34,790 nt of DNA from Alphaproteobacteria bacterium. GTDB lineage: Bacteria > Pseudomonadota > Alphaproteobacteria > SMXP01. The notes under the pieces are model-generated. The model did no database searches. It was given only the letters and a program-made list of their open reading frames with translations, and was not told the origin of the DNA. This document shows, one piece after another, positions 10,267 through 19,991 of this stretch. Both the position numbers and the translations under genes were made by a program. Position 1 is the first letter of the stretch, and each line of letters opens with the position of its first letter. The stretch spans positions 1 through 34,790 of the forward strand of contig JAJFIO010000030.1 of NCBI GenBank assembly GCA_021774915.1. Reading direction: 5' to 3'.

Positions 10267-10287
10267 TTCTTAAAGGATGCCTGCTTT

Positions 10288-11010
10288 TTATTTTACTGGC
10301 GCGACACTTGATTGATTGCCAGAGTGTTGTTTGCGCGTGCGCACGATCTGATAGCCAGGCCGGCCAATATACCAAACTGGCGCGCTGAGCATGTGCACGA
10401 GCCGGGTAAAGGGAAAGACGAGAAAGATCGTGAGTCCGAGGAAGAGATGCGCCTTAAAAATCGGATGTACATCAGCGACAAGAAGCGCAGCGCCGCCACG
10501 GAAAGTCACTATTCTTTGCGCCCATTCCATGAACTTGACCATCTCTTGACCATCAAGATGGTTCAATGAAACGAAGATCGTTAAAAGACCGAGGCTGAGC
10601 TGCGCAAACAGAAGCAATAAAATCGCCGTGTCGCCAAAGCTTGATGTCGCCCAGATGCGCTGATCGAAAAGGCGGCGGTGAATGAGAAGAACAATACCGA
10701 TAAAACAAAGGATTCCAGCAAACCCGCCGGCGACGATAGCCAAAATCTGTTTGGCGCCGTGGGAAATGCCGAGCGCATCAAAGACCCAGATTGGCGTGAG
10801 CAGGCCGCCGAGGTGACCCAGAAAGATGATCAGAATCCCAACGTGGAAGAGGACGCTCCCGAACATCAATTGTCTGCGGCGCAACAATTGGCTTGATCCG
10901 CTGCGCCAGGAATATTGTCCGTGCTCGAAACGCAAGATGCTGCCGATGATGCATACGGTGAGGCAAAGATAGGGATAGTATCCAAAGATGAATTGATTGA
11001 GATAGTCCAT
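10288..11010 (-). CDS. narI: Respiratory nitrate reductase gamma subunit (cytochrome b)
   Basis: MDYLNQFIFGYYPYLCLTVCIIGSILRFEHGQYSWRSGSSQLL...; multi-TM; HPIFKAHLFLGLTIFLVFPFTRLVHMLSAP. Start refined to ATG at 11010, overlapping the narJ stop (TAATG). Confidence 0.95.
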   Translation of the reverse strand: MDYLNQFIFGYYPYLCLTVCIIGSILRFEHGQYSWRSGSSQLLRRRQLMFGSVLFHVGILIIFLGHLGGLLTPIWVFDALGISHGAKQILAIVAGGFAGILCFIGIVLLIHRRLFDQRIWATSSFGDTAILLLLFAQLSLGLLTIFVSLNHLDGQEMVKFMEWAQRIVTFRGGAALLVADVHPIFKAHLFLGLTIFLVFPFTRLVHMLSAPVWYIGRPGYQIVRTRKQHSGNQSSVAPVK

Positions 11011-11723
11011 TATGACTGCCCTCCTCCCTGCGCCGCATGTCGCGCAGCCGCATCGCGCGGATGCATGCGATTCAGCATCTGGTCGACTTTCGGGCACCCT
11101 TCCTCGCCGGGACCAAAGGTCACCGCCTGGTCTTCCCAGGCGGCGTCGAGGGCCTGGAAATCATTCGGGTCGTCATCGGGCGCCTTGCGGAGTTCATCAA
11201 GTTCCGCCTGTGCTGGCTTGCCACCAGCGATGGCCTCCAGAACCCGAAACAAGGCGGCATAGGACGTCTTGCGCTTTGCGAGACGCTCTTTCAGGGTCAC
11301 GATGACGCTGAGAGGCTCGGCAAGAAGCGTGCGCGCCTCAATCGCGCTCCGCGTTGAAAGATATTCGAGAAACAGCGGCAGAAAGTCCGGCAACTCGCTC
11401 GCCTCTATGTCGAGGCCGCTTTCAGCGTAAAGGGTCTTAAGGTCCACCAGTGCCTGACCCCGGTCCCGCGACTCGCCATGGACATGCTCAAACAGGTGGA
11501 GCGATAAAGACCGTGTCCGATCGAACAAAAAGACATAGCGTTCCTGAAGCTCGAAAATATCAAGCTTTTTAAGGTCGCCAATGAGTGGCTCTATCTTGCG
11601 TAAGATCTTTTCCGGAGCCAGCGCCTCTTTGCGTATCATGTAATATATTTCGTCAGCAGATTCTTTGAGTTCGGCTGTCGGATAAGAAAGAAGCGCGCTA
11701 AGGGCCTTGTATGTGTTGGTCAT
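11010..11723 (-). CDS. narJ: Nitrate reductase molybdenum cofactor assembly chaperone
   Basis: 237 aa; MTNTYKALSALLSYPTAEL..., ERYVFLFDRTRSLSLHLFEHVHGESRDRGQALVDL is characteristic of NarJ. Confidence 0.95.
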   Translation of the reverse strand: MTNTYKALSALLSYPTAELKESADEIYYMIRKEALAPEKILRKIEPLIGDLKKLDIFELQERYVFLFDRTRSLSLHLFEHVHGESRDRGQALVDLKTLYAESGLDIEASELPDFLPLFLEYLSTRSAIEARTLLAEPLSVIVTLKERLAKRKTSYAALFRVLEAIAGGKPAQAELDELRKAPDDDPNDFQALDAAWEDQAVTFGPGEEGCPKVDQMLNRMHPRDAAARHAAQGGGQS

Positions 11724-11738
11724 GTTGCTCGCATCCTG

Positions 11739-13256
11739 TTAAGCGTTTTCTTTTCCGGGATTTTTGGCGAAAAGGCCCGTCCACTCGACGGCGTGCTTCG
11801 GCTCGCCGCAGCCATCACCAAAGCTGAAACCGCAATCACCGCGCAGGTCGTAGGCGTTCTCCGCGTATTCCCGGTGCGAAGTGGGAATAACAAAGCGGTC
11901 TTCATAATTGGCGATCGCCATCAGACGATACATCTCATCGACCTGATCCGGCGTCATGCCGACTTTACCAGGGATCGTCACGTCCTCTGCGCCCTCATAG
12001 GATTTCGAGCGCATATAGGCGCGCATCGCAATTAGCTTTTCGAGCGCCTTGGCCACCGGTTCTTCATCCCCCGCCGTCAGCAGGTTCGCGAGATATTTGA
12101 GCGGGATACGAAGTTCGCGGACATTCGGCATGGCGCCTTTTTCACCAAACGCGCCCGCCTCCGCCATCGACTGAATGGGTGACAGGGGCGGCACATACCA
12201 GACCATGGGGAGGGTGCGGTATTCCGGATGCAACGGAAAGGCAATTTTCCACTCCATCGCCATTTTCCAAATTGGCGACTTTTGCGCCGCCTCGAGCCAT
12301 GCTTCAGGAATGCCATCCGCGCGCGCCTGAGCCTGCACTTGTCTGTCATTCGGATCGAGAAAGATATCAAGATGGCTCTGGTAAAGATCGGTTTCTTTCT
12401 CTGCGCTCGCCGCCTCACCAATACGGTCGGCGTCGTAAAGAACCACACCGAGATAGCGTATCCGCCCAACGCAGGTTTCCGAACAAACCGTTGGCTGTCC
12501 GGATTCAAGGCGCGGATAGCACAAGATGCACTTTTCTGATTTTCCTGTGCTCCAGTTGTAATAAATCTTCTTGTAAGGACAACCAGACACGCACATGCGC
12601 CAGCCGCGGCACTTGTCCTGGTCGATCAGCACGACGCCGTCTTCTTCACGCTTATAAATGGCCCCGGACGGACACACAGCCACGCAAGACGGATTGAGGC
12701 AATGCTCGCACAGGCGTGGCAGATACATCATGAAGGTGTTTTCAAACTGGCCGTAAATTTCCTTTTCTACCGTTTCAAAATTATAGTCTTTCGAGCGCTT
12801 GGAAAATTCGCCACCGAGAATTTCCTCCCAATTAGGGCCTTTGTTTATTTTCTCCATACGGTCGCCGGTAATCAACGAACGCGGGCGAGCGGTCGGCACG
12901 GCTTTCGATTCAGGCGCATTTTGCAGGTGTTCGTAGTCGAACGTGAAAGGTTCATAATAGTCGTCTATCTCCGGCAGATCGGGATTGGCGAAGATTTTGG
13001 CAAGGACAGACATCTTGCCGCCCATTTTCGGTTGCAACTTGCCATTTGTCTTGCGCTCCCAACCGCCATTCCAGCGGGCTTGGTTTTCCCAGTCGTCCGG
13101 ATAGCCAATGCCGGGTTTTGTTTCGACATTATTGAACCAGGCGTATTCAACACCCTCGCGGTTGGTCCAGACATTCTTGCAGGTGACAGAACATGTGTGG
13201 CACCCGATGCATTTGTCGAGATTGAGCACCATCGAAATTTGCGCACGGATCTTCAT
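11739..13256 (-). CDS. narH: Respiratory nitrate reductase beta subunit (Fe-S)
   Basis: 505 aa; MKIRAQISMVLNLDKCIGCHTCSVTCKNVWTNREG, CEHCLNPSCVAVCPSGA, CRGWRMCVSGCPYKK (the NarH-type Cys-to-Trp variant). Confidence 0.97.
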   Translation of the reverse strand: MKIRAQISMVLNLDKCIGCHTCSVTCKNVWTNREGVEYAWFNNVETKPGIGYPDDWENQARWNGGWERKTNGKLQPKMGGKMSVLAKIFANPDLPEIDDYYEPFTFDYEHLQNAPESKAVPTARPRSLITGDRMEKINKGPNWEEILGGEFSKRSKDYNFETVEKEIYGQFENTFMMYLPRLCEHCLNPSCVAVCPSGAIYKREEDGVVLIDQDKCRGWRMCVSGCPYKKIYYNWSTGKSEKCILCYPRLESGQPTVCSETCVGRIRYLGVVLYDADRIGEAASAEKETDLYQSHLDIFLDPNDRQVQAQARADGIPEAWLEAAQKSPIWKMAMEWKIAFPLHPEYRTLPMVWYVPPLSPIQSMAEAGAFGEKGAMPNVRELRIPLKYLANLLTAGDEEPVAKALEKLIAMRAYMRSKSYEGAEDVTIPGKVGMTPDQVDEMYRLMAIANYEDRFVIPTSHREYAENAYDLRGDCGFSFGDGCGEPKHAVEWTGLFAKNPGKENA

Positions 13257-16200
13257 GTCACCGCCTCTTGAGTTTTAGCAGGGCCTTCAAGCCAATCGAC
13301 TTTGTCCATTTTACGGACAATGACGAATTCATCCCGGTTCGAACCCACCGTGCCGTAATAATTGAAGCCGTAAGATTGCTGAGCGTAACCGCCGATCATA
13401 TGCGTGGGTTTCAAGACCGTGCGCGTCACAGAATTGTGGATGCCACCGCGTTTGCCGGTCACTTCAGAGCCCGGTACGTTCACGATCTTTTCCTGGGCGT
13501 GATACATCATGATCATGCCCGGCTTGATCCGCTGGGAAACCACGGCGCGCGCCGTCAAGGCGCCATTCGCGTTATACGCCTCAACCCAGTCATTATCCTC
13601 AATGCCTGCTAGCGCCGCATCGTCCTCGCTGAGCCAGACGATCGGTCCCCCGCGCGAAAGGGTCAGCATCAAAAGGTTATCCGTATAGGTCGAGTGTATG
13701 CCCCATTTCTGGTGCGGCGTGATGAAGTTGAGGACAATTTGCTTGTTGCCGTTTTCTTTTCCGTCGATCACCGGCGCTATCGTTTTAGTATCAATAGGCG
13801 GACGGTACACAACGAGGGTCTCGCCAAACGCGCGCATCCACAAATGATCCTGATAAAGCTGTTGCCGCCCGGTGAGGGTGCGCCACGGAATCAATTCGTG
13901 CACATTGGTGTAGCCCGCATTGTAACAGACCTTTTCCGATTCGATGCCCGACCAGGTCGGCGAGGAGATGATTTTGCGTGGCTGGGCGACGATATCCCGG
14001 AACCTTATTTTTTCGTCTTCTTTTGACGCCGCCAGATGCGCATGTTCACGCCCCGTTAGTTTGGAGAGCGCATTCCAAGCTTTCACCGCAACCTCGCCAT
14101 TGGTTTCCGGCGCCAGCATCAAGATCACTTCCGTCGCATCAATATCACTGTCGATACGGGGCATGCCTTTGGTGGGGCCCTCTTCCGTCACGACGCCGTT
14201 CAGCGCCTTTAAGTGTTCGACCTCATGCTCGGTATTCCACGCAATGCCTTTGCCGCCATTGCCGATCTTGGTCATCAGCGGCCCCAGCGCGGTGAAGCGC
14301 TTGTATAGATTGGGATAGTCCCGCTCGACCACAGCAACCGCCGGCATGGTCTTACCGGGGATGGGTTCAACCTCCCCCCGCTTCCAGTCTTTGACGTCAA
14401 ACGGTTGGCTGAGCTCCCCCGGCGTGTCGTGCAGGGTTGGCGTCAGCACAACGTCCTTCTCGACGCCAAGCACTTCGGGGGCAATTTCGGAAAATGACTT
14501 GGCAATGCCTTTGAAAATATCCCAGTCGCTTTTGCATTCCCAAAGTGGATCGACCGCGCTCGATAGCGGGTGGATAAAGGGGTGCATATCCGACGTATTG
14601 AGATCATTCTTTTCGTACCAGGTTGCCGTCGGCAGGGCGATATCGGAGTAAACGCACGTCGTTGACATGCGAAAATCAATCGACACCAGAAGATCGAGCT
14701 TTCCTTCCGGCGCTTGGCTATGCCAGATAACCTCTTCCGGCTTTTGCCCGCTCGTCTCCCCAAGATCTTTGCCCTGCACGCCATGGGAGGTCCCGAGCAG
14801 GTGTTTCAAAAAATATTCATGGCCTTTGCCGGACGACCCGAGCAGGTTTGAGCGCCAGACGAACAGATTGCGCGGCCAGTTCGCCGGGTCATCCGGGTCT
14901 TCGCAGGACATTTTGAGGCTTCCGGATTTCAGCTCACGGGCGACATAATCTTTCGCCTCCAAACCCGCCGCCGCCGCGTCTTTCGAGATCTCAAGAGGAT
15001 TGCGTTGAAGCTGGGGCGCTGAAGGGAGCCACCCCATGCGTTCCGCACGTGCATTGAAGTCGATGAGGCTGCCGCTCCAATTTCCATCAGGCGCGACCGG
15101 TGACAGGATTTCATCAATCTCAAGCGTTTCATAACGCCACTGATCCGAGTGCGCGTAGAAAAACGAGGTTGAATTCATCTGACGCGGCGGACGTGCCCAA
15201 TCAAGACCAAAAGCGAGTGGCAGCCAGCCTGTTTGCGGGCGCAGTTTTTCCTGGCCCACATAATGCGACCAGCCGCCCCCCGATTGACCGACGCATCCGC
15301 ACATCACCAGCATGTTGATGATGCCGCGGTAGTTCATATCCATATGGTACCAGTGATTAAGCCCGGCTCCGAGGATAACCATGGATTTGCCGCGGGTCTT
15401 CTCCGCATTGTCCGCAAAGCCGCGGGCGACGGCGATCACCTTGTCACGCGGCACGCCAGTGATTTTTTCCTGCCAGGCGGGTGTATAAGGAATGTCTTCG
15501 TCGAATGATTTGGCTGCCCAGTCGCCGCCAAGGCCACGACCAAGGCCGTAATTGGCGATGAGCAGATCAAAAACCGTGGCGACGAGAGTTTCTCCCTCGT
15601 TCAATTGAAGGCGCTTGACCGGCACCCGCCGCTCAAGCACATCCGGGTGATCGGTGCCGGTGAAATGGTCATGCTCACGATTGCCGAAATAGGGAAACGC
15701 CACATCAGCCGCGTCGTCGCTTCTGTCGATCAGTGATATGACAAGATCCGTTTCGGCGCCGTCGGCGGCTTTTTCTTCCAGATTCCACTTGCCCTGTTCA
15801 CCCCAGCGGAAACCGATGGAACCACGCGGGCAAACCACGCGTCCCGCTTTTTCGTCAAAAGCGACGGTTTTCCAGTCAGGGTTATTTTCTTCGTTGAGGG
15901 CATCGTTAAAATCTGACGCGCGCAACAGCCGATCCGGAATCAGGCGGCCGTCTTTTTTCACCAGCCGCACCAGCATCGGCATGTCGGTATATTTCCGCGC
16001 ATAGTCCTGGAAATAGTCTACCTGCCGGTCGAGATAAAACTCGCGCAAGATGACATGACCGAACGCCATGGCGAGGGCGGCGTCCGTACCCTGTTTTGGC
16101 GACAGCCACATATCGCCGAATTTCGACGCCTCGCTGTAATCAGGTGAGATGACCACGCTTTTCGCACCCTTGTAACGAGCCTCCGTATAGAAATGGGCAT

Positions 16201-16987
16201 CAGGGGTTCGCGTCTGCGGCACATTCGAGCCCCAGAGCAGCAAGAAGCCGGAATTATACCAGTCCGCGCTTTCCGGCACGTCCGTCTGTTCGCCCCAGGT
16301 CATAGGGCTCGCCGGGGGCAGGTCGCAATACCAATCGTAAAAGCTCATGCAGGTCCCGCCGAGAAGCGACAGATAGCGCGAGCCCGCCGCGTAAGAGACC
16401 ATAGACATCGCTGGAATGGGCGAAAACCCGATAACGCGGTCCGGTCCGTGTTTTTTCGCGGTGTAGGCGTTGGCCGAAGCGATGATTTCGTTCACTTCAG
16501 TCCAATCAGCGCGGACAAAACCGCCATGGCCGCGCACCTTTACATAGGAAGCGCGCGTGGACGGGTTTTCAACGATCGACGCCCACGCCGCTACCGGCTC
16601 AAGAATCGCTCGCGCCGCGCGCCAGGCTTTCAGCAGGCGGCTGCGAACAAGCGGATGCTTCAATCGATTGCCGCTGTAAAGATACCAGCTATAGCTTGCC
16701 CCGCGCGAGCAACCCCGCGGTTCGTGATTCGGTAGATCTGGCCGCGTGCGAGGGTAATCAGTCTGCTGCGTTTCCCAAGTGACAATCCCGCCTTTGACAT
16801 AGATCTTCCAGCTGCATGAGCCAGTACAATTGACGCCATGGGTTGAGCGTACGATTTTATCATGCTGCCAGCGCTTGCGGTAAGCGTCCTCCCAAGTGCG
16901 GTCTTCTTTCGTCAGGATACCGTGTCCCTCTGAGAATTCGCTGACGCGGTTCTTGAAATAAGATAGTCGGTTAAGAATATGGCTCAT
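13253..16987 (-). CDS. narG: Respiratory nitrate reductase alpha subunit (molybdopterin)
   Basis: 1244 aa; THGVNCTGSCSWKIYVKGGIVTWETQQTDYPRTRPDLPNHEPRGC; 4-bp overlap with narH. Confidence 0.97.
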   Translation of the reverse strand: MSHILNRLSYFKNRVSEFSEGHGILTKEDRTWEDAYRKRWQHDKIVRSTHGVNCTGSCSWKIYVKGGIVTWETQQTDYPRTRPDLPNHEPRGCSRGASYSWYLYSGNRLKHPLVRSRLLKAWRAARAILEPVAAWASIVENPSTRASYVKVRGHGGFVRADWTEVNEIIASANAYTAKKHGPDRVIGFSPIPAMSMVSYAAGSRYLSLLGGTCMSFYDWYCDLPPASPMTWGEQTDVPESADWYNSGFLLLWGSNVPQTRTPDAHFYTEARYKGAKSVVISPDYSEASKFGDMWLSPKQGTDAALAMAFGHVILREFYLDRQVDYFQDYARKYTDMPMLVRLVKKDGRLIPDRLLRASDFNDALNEENNPDWKTVAFDEKAGRVVCPRGSIGFRWGEQGKWNLEEKAADGAETDLVISLIDRSDDAADVAFPYFGNREHDHFTGTDHPDVLERRVPVKRLQLNEGETLVATVFDLLIANYGLGRGLGGDWAAKSFDEDIPYTPAWQEKITGVPRDKVIAVARGFADNAEKTRGKSMVILGAGLNHWYHMDMNYRGIINMLVMCGCVGQSGGGWSHYVGQEKLRPQTGWLPLAFGLDWARPPRQMNSTSFFYAHSDQWRYETLEIDEILSPVAPDGNWSGSLIDFNARAERMGWLPSAPQLQRNPLEISKDAAAAGLEAKDYVARELKSGSLKMSCEDPDDPANWPRNLFVWRSNLLGSSGKGHEYFLKHLLGTSHGVQGKDLGETSGQKPEEVIWHSQAPEGKLDLLVSIDFRMSTTCVYSDIALPTATWYEKNDLNTSDMHPFIHPLSSAVDPLWECKSDWDIFKGIAKSFSEIAPEVLGVEKDVVLTPTLHDTPGELSQPFDVKDWKRGEVEPIPGKTMPAVAVVERDYPNLYKRFTALGPLMTKIGNGGKGIAWNTEHEVEHLKALNGVVTEEGPTKGMPRIDSDIDATEVILMLAPETNGEVAVKAWNALSKLTGREHAHLAASKEDEKIRFRDIVAQPRKIISSPTWSGIESEKVCYNAGYTNVHELIPWRTLTGRQQLYQDHLWMRAFGETLVVYRPPIDTKTIAPVIDGKENGNKQIVLNFITPHQKWGIHSTYTDNLLMLTLSRGGPIVWLSEDDAALAGIEDNDWVEAYNANGALTARAVVSQRIKPGMIMMYHAQEKIVNVPGSEVTGKRGGIHNSVTRTVLKPTHMIGGYAQQSYGFNYYGTVGSNRDEFVIVRKMDKVDWLEGPAKTQEAVT

Positions 16988-19740
16988 GCGCTATCTCCCT
17001 GAGGAAGATCGGTAGTTTTTGTTTGGGGCATGGGCTTACGGCCGCGTTCGATGTCGTGAAGCATTCCACCCTTACGCGAATATATGAACCAGGTGAGCGC
17101 CGCGCATGTGACGTAAAAAATTAGGAAAACCCACAACGCGCCCTCCGGTCCGCCGGTCAACGAAATAGACGTGCCGTAGGATTTTGGGATGAAGAACGCG
17201 CCATAAGCCGCGATCGCCGAAGTAAAGCCGATGATCGCGGCGGATTCTTTTTCCGCCTGCTGCACCTGCGCACCGCCTGAAAGCGCCGGCATCAGCCGGG
17301 GCATGTCTTCACGCATGATGATCGGGATCATCTGGAAGGTCGAGGCGTTGCCGACGCCTGTTGCAAAGAACAGGATCATGAACATCGCGAAGAAACCCCA
17401 GAAAGCGCCTGGCTGATCCTTGACCCCGAGGAAATAGAGCACGCCGCCGACAGCAAAGACCATCAAAACGAAGGTCCAGAAGGTCACGCGCGCGCCGCCC
17501 CATTTATCGGAGACCCAGCCGGTCATCGATCGCGATAGGGCGCCGACCAGCGGCCCAAGGAAGGCGAATTGCAGCGCGTTGACGTCGGGGAATTGTGTTT
17601 TGATCAGCAAAGGAAAGCCCGCTGAATACCCAATAAAGGAACCAAATGTACCAGTGTACAGCCAACTCATGATCCAGTTGTGACGGCGGGAGAAAATCAC
17701 CGACTGTTCAGCGAAAGAGGATTTAGCCGAGGCGATGTCGTTCATGCCGAACCAGGCGGCGACGGTGGCGATTAAAAGAAACGGCACCCACACGAAACCG
17801 GCGTTCTGCAACCACAGCATCTCACCGTTGCTCGTGGTCTGCGGCTCGCCGCCAAGAGCGCCAAAAACGCCGATAGTAATAACCAGCGGCACCACGAACT
17901 GCATAACACTCACGCCGAGATTACCCAGTCCGGCGTTGAGAGCTAATGCATTGCCCTTTTGCTCTTTCGGGAAGAAGAAACTGATATTCGCCATTGAGGA
18001 GGCGAAATTACCGCCGCCAAAACCGCACAGCAGCGCCAGCACCAGGAAGAGGAAATAGGGTGTATCGGGATTTTGCACCGCATAGCCAATGCCGAAGGCC
18101 GGGATAAGCAACGATGCGGTCGTCAGTGTCGTCCACAGGCGGCCTCCGAATATTGGCACCATGAAGGAATAAAAGATGCGCAGCGTCGCGCCAGAAAGCC
18201 CGGGCAGCGCCGCCAGCCAGAACAGCTGATCCGTTGTGTAGTTGAAACCCACCGAGGGAAGCTTTGCAACGACCACGCTCCACACCAACCAGACGGAAAA
18301 AGCGAGAAGAAGCGCAGGAATTGAAATCCAGAGATTACGATTGGCAATGCGTCGGCCTTTTTCCTCCCAGAAAGTCTTGTCTTCGGGACGCCAGTCTTCA
18401 AGAACCGGGTTCACGCGCGCTTCATGTTCTTTGGTATGAATCTCCTTCATTTCAGGAAATTGCGGCAGTTTATCGAGTTCTGTGCTCAACGCTTCACGTT
18501 CCATCTGGCGGATGGTGAAGTGCATCCATATCATAGCGACCACGACGATCCCAAAAAGCAGCATGAAAGAACTTGTCCAAATACCTGTCAGGTCGTTCAT
18601 CACGCCGAAAGTAATCGGCAGAACAAAACCGCCAAGACCTCCAACCATGCCTACAAGGCCGCCAACCGAGCCTACATGATCCGGGTAATAGACGGGTATA
18701 TGCTTGTAGACGGCCGCCTTGCCGAGGGACATAAAGAAACCAAGTACAAAGATAATGATGACAAAGGGCACAAGCCCCATTTGTGTTGAAAACGCGATTG
18801 GCCCTTCAATACCATGTATTATATAATCTGTATGCGGATAGGAAAGCATAAAGGTGCAAATCGCTGATACACCGAAAGTCCAGTACATGACCTGGCGCGC
18901 ACCATATTTGTCAGACAGATGCCCGCCATAAGCCCGAAAGATGCTGGCTGGCACTGCATAAAAGGCGGCAAGCATGCCCGCAGTTTGAATATCGAGCCCG
19001 TAAACCCCAATTAAATATCGCGGCAACCACAAAGCGAGCGCGACAAAGGCCCCGAAAACGAAGAAATAGTAGAGCGAAAAACGCCAGACTTGCATTTTTT
19101 TAAGTGGAGACAATTGCGCGAAGGCGGCGCGCGGTTTCTCACCCTTACTTTTACGCGAAACAGTCGAGGGGTCTTCCTTGGCGAACAAGAAAAACGCGAT
19201 AGCCGTGATGAACAGAACCAAGGCATAAACCTGCGCTGTTTGTTCCCATCCGATCGCAACCAGCAAAAACGGCGCGCCGAAATTCGTCACTGCCGCGCCG
19301 ACATTTCCCATGCCGAAAATGCCAAGCGCCGTGCCCTGGTGTTCCCTGTCATACCATGTGGAGGTATAGGCAATGCCCACAGCAAAGGACCCGCCCGCCA
19401 AGCCAACGCCGAGCGCCGCGAGAAGGAACATCGGATACGTCGACACTGTGGAGAGCAGATAGACAGCGACCGAGGTCAACAGCATGACCATGGTGAACAC
19501 ACGCCGTCCACCGAATTGGTCGGTCCAGATGCCCAGAAAGATTCTGCTGAGCGACCCCGTCAGCACCGGCGTCGCGACAAGAACACCGAACTGCGTATCC
19601 GAAAGCCCTAAATCTTGTTTGATTTTGACGCCGATAATCGAGAATATCGTCCATACGGCAAAGCAGACAGTGAATGAAAATGTGCTCGCTCCGAGCGCGC
19701 GCTTTTGCTGACCTGGCGTGACGCCTTCTAGCTCGTTCAT
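16984..19740 (-). CDS. narK: Fused nitrate/nitrite transporter (NarK1-NarK2 type double MFS)
   Basis: 918 aa containing two MFS modules. First half: TFSFTVCFAVWTIFSIIGVKIKQDLGLSDTQFGVL. Second half: LLLAFSVWLVWSVVVAKLPSVGFNYTTDQLFWLAALPGLSGATLRIFYSFMVPIFGGR. 4-bp overlap with narG. Confidence 0.94.
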   Translation of the reverse strand: MNELEGVTPGQQKRALGASTFSFTVCFAVWTIFSIIGVKIKQDLGLSDTQFGVLVATPVLTGSLSRIFLGIWTDQFGGRRVFTMVMLLTSVAVYLLSTVSTYPMFLLAALGVGLAGGSFAVGIAYTSTWYDREHQGTALGIFGMGNVGAAVTNFGAPFLLVAIGWEQTAQVYALVLFITAIAFFLFAKEDPSTVSRKSKGEKPRAAFAQLSPLKKMQVWRFSLYYFFVFGAFVALALWLPRYLIGVYGLDIQTAGMLAAFYAVPASIFRAYGGHLSDKYGARQVMYWTFGVSAICTFMLSYPHTDYIIHGIEGPIAFSTQMGLVPFVIIIFVLGFFMSLGKAAVYKHIPVYYPDHVGSVGGLVGMVGGLGGFVLPITFGVMNDLTGIWTSSFMLLFGIVVVAMIWMHFTIRQMEREALSTELDKLPQFPEMKEIHTKEHEARVNPVLEDWRPEDKTFWEEKGRRIANRNLWISIPALLLAFSVWLVWSVVVAKLPSVGFNYTTDQLFWLAALPGLSGATLRIFYSFMVPIFGGRLWTTLTTASLLIPAFGIGYAVQNPDTPYFLFLVLALLCGFGGGNFASSMANISFFFPKEQKGNALALNAGLGNLGVSVMQFVVPLVITIGVFGALGGEPQTTSNGEMLWLQNAGFVWVPFLLIATVAAWFGMNDIASAKSSFAEQSVIFSRRHNWIMSWLYTGTFGSFIGYSAGFPLLIKTQFPDVNALQFAFLGPLVGALSRSMTGWVSDKWGGARVTFWTFVLMVFAVGGVLYFLGVKDQPGAFWGFFAMFMILFFATGVGNASTFQMIPIIMREDMPRLMPALSGGAQVQQAEKESAAIIGFTSAIAAYGAFFIPKSYGTSISLTGGPEGALWVFLIFYVTCAALTWFIYSRKGGMLHDIERGRKPMPQTKTTDLPQGDSA

Positions 19741-19890
19741 CTTTTGCCCCGTGTGCTGATCGAATCGAATTGAGATGCGAACACGATGGTCTGGAATGCA
19801 TTTTCATTAAATCAGGCGTTTGGTCACAGTTTGCTTGATTGGCATTTTGCATTCCGTATTTTGAGGATCGGATGTCCGTCAATGATAATT

Positions 19891-19904
19891 TTGACGCCCG
19901 TCAT
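19891..19904. promoter_or_regulatory. Candidate FNR/NNR-family box TTGAC-GCCC-GTCAT
   Basis: Read directly: ttgacgcccgtcat, 4 of 5 arms symmetrical. Lies on the narK-proximal side of the divergent intergenic region. Confidence 0.5.
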
Positions 19905-19924
19905 GAATAAGGCGAGAATTATCC

Positions 19925-19938
19925 TTGACATTTATCAA
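19925..19938. promoter_or_regulatory. Candidate FNR-family box TTGAC-ATTT-ATCAA
   Basis: Read directly: ttgacatttatcaa, matching TTGAY-N4-ATCAA. A TATAAT hexamer sits at 19966-19971, upstream of the Crp/Fnr gene. Confidence 0.65.
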
Positions 19939-19991
19939 GAGGCGCGTGCAAAAATATCAAACTAATATAATGAAGCCATAACAAAAGGGAG

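Noticed and set aside
12571-12625. Apparent loss of a Cys ligand in NarH (CRGWRMCVSGCPYKK)
   Set aside because: The Trp in this position is the normal NarH variant associated with the [3Fe-4S] centre, not a mutation.
12702-13271. 189-aa plus-strand ORF opposite narH
   Set aside because: Antisense to narH; composition typical of spurious reverse-frame ORFs.
16193-16735. 180-aa plus-strand ORF opposite narG
   Set aside because: Antisense to narG; Arg/His-rich translation typical of an artefactual frame.
19835-19848. Third possible FNR box TTGATTGGCATTTT upstream of narK
   Set aside because: Only the left half-site matches; the right half is too degenerate compared with the two better boxes.
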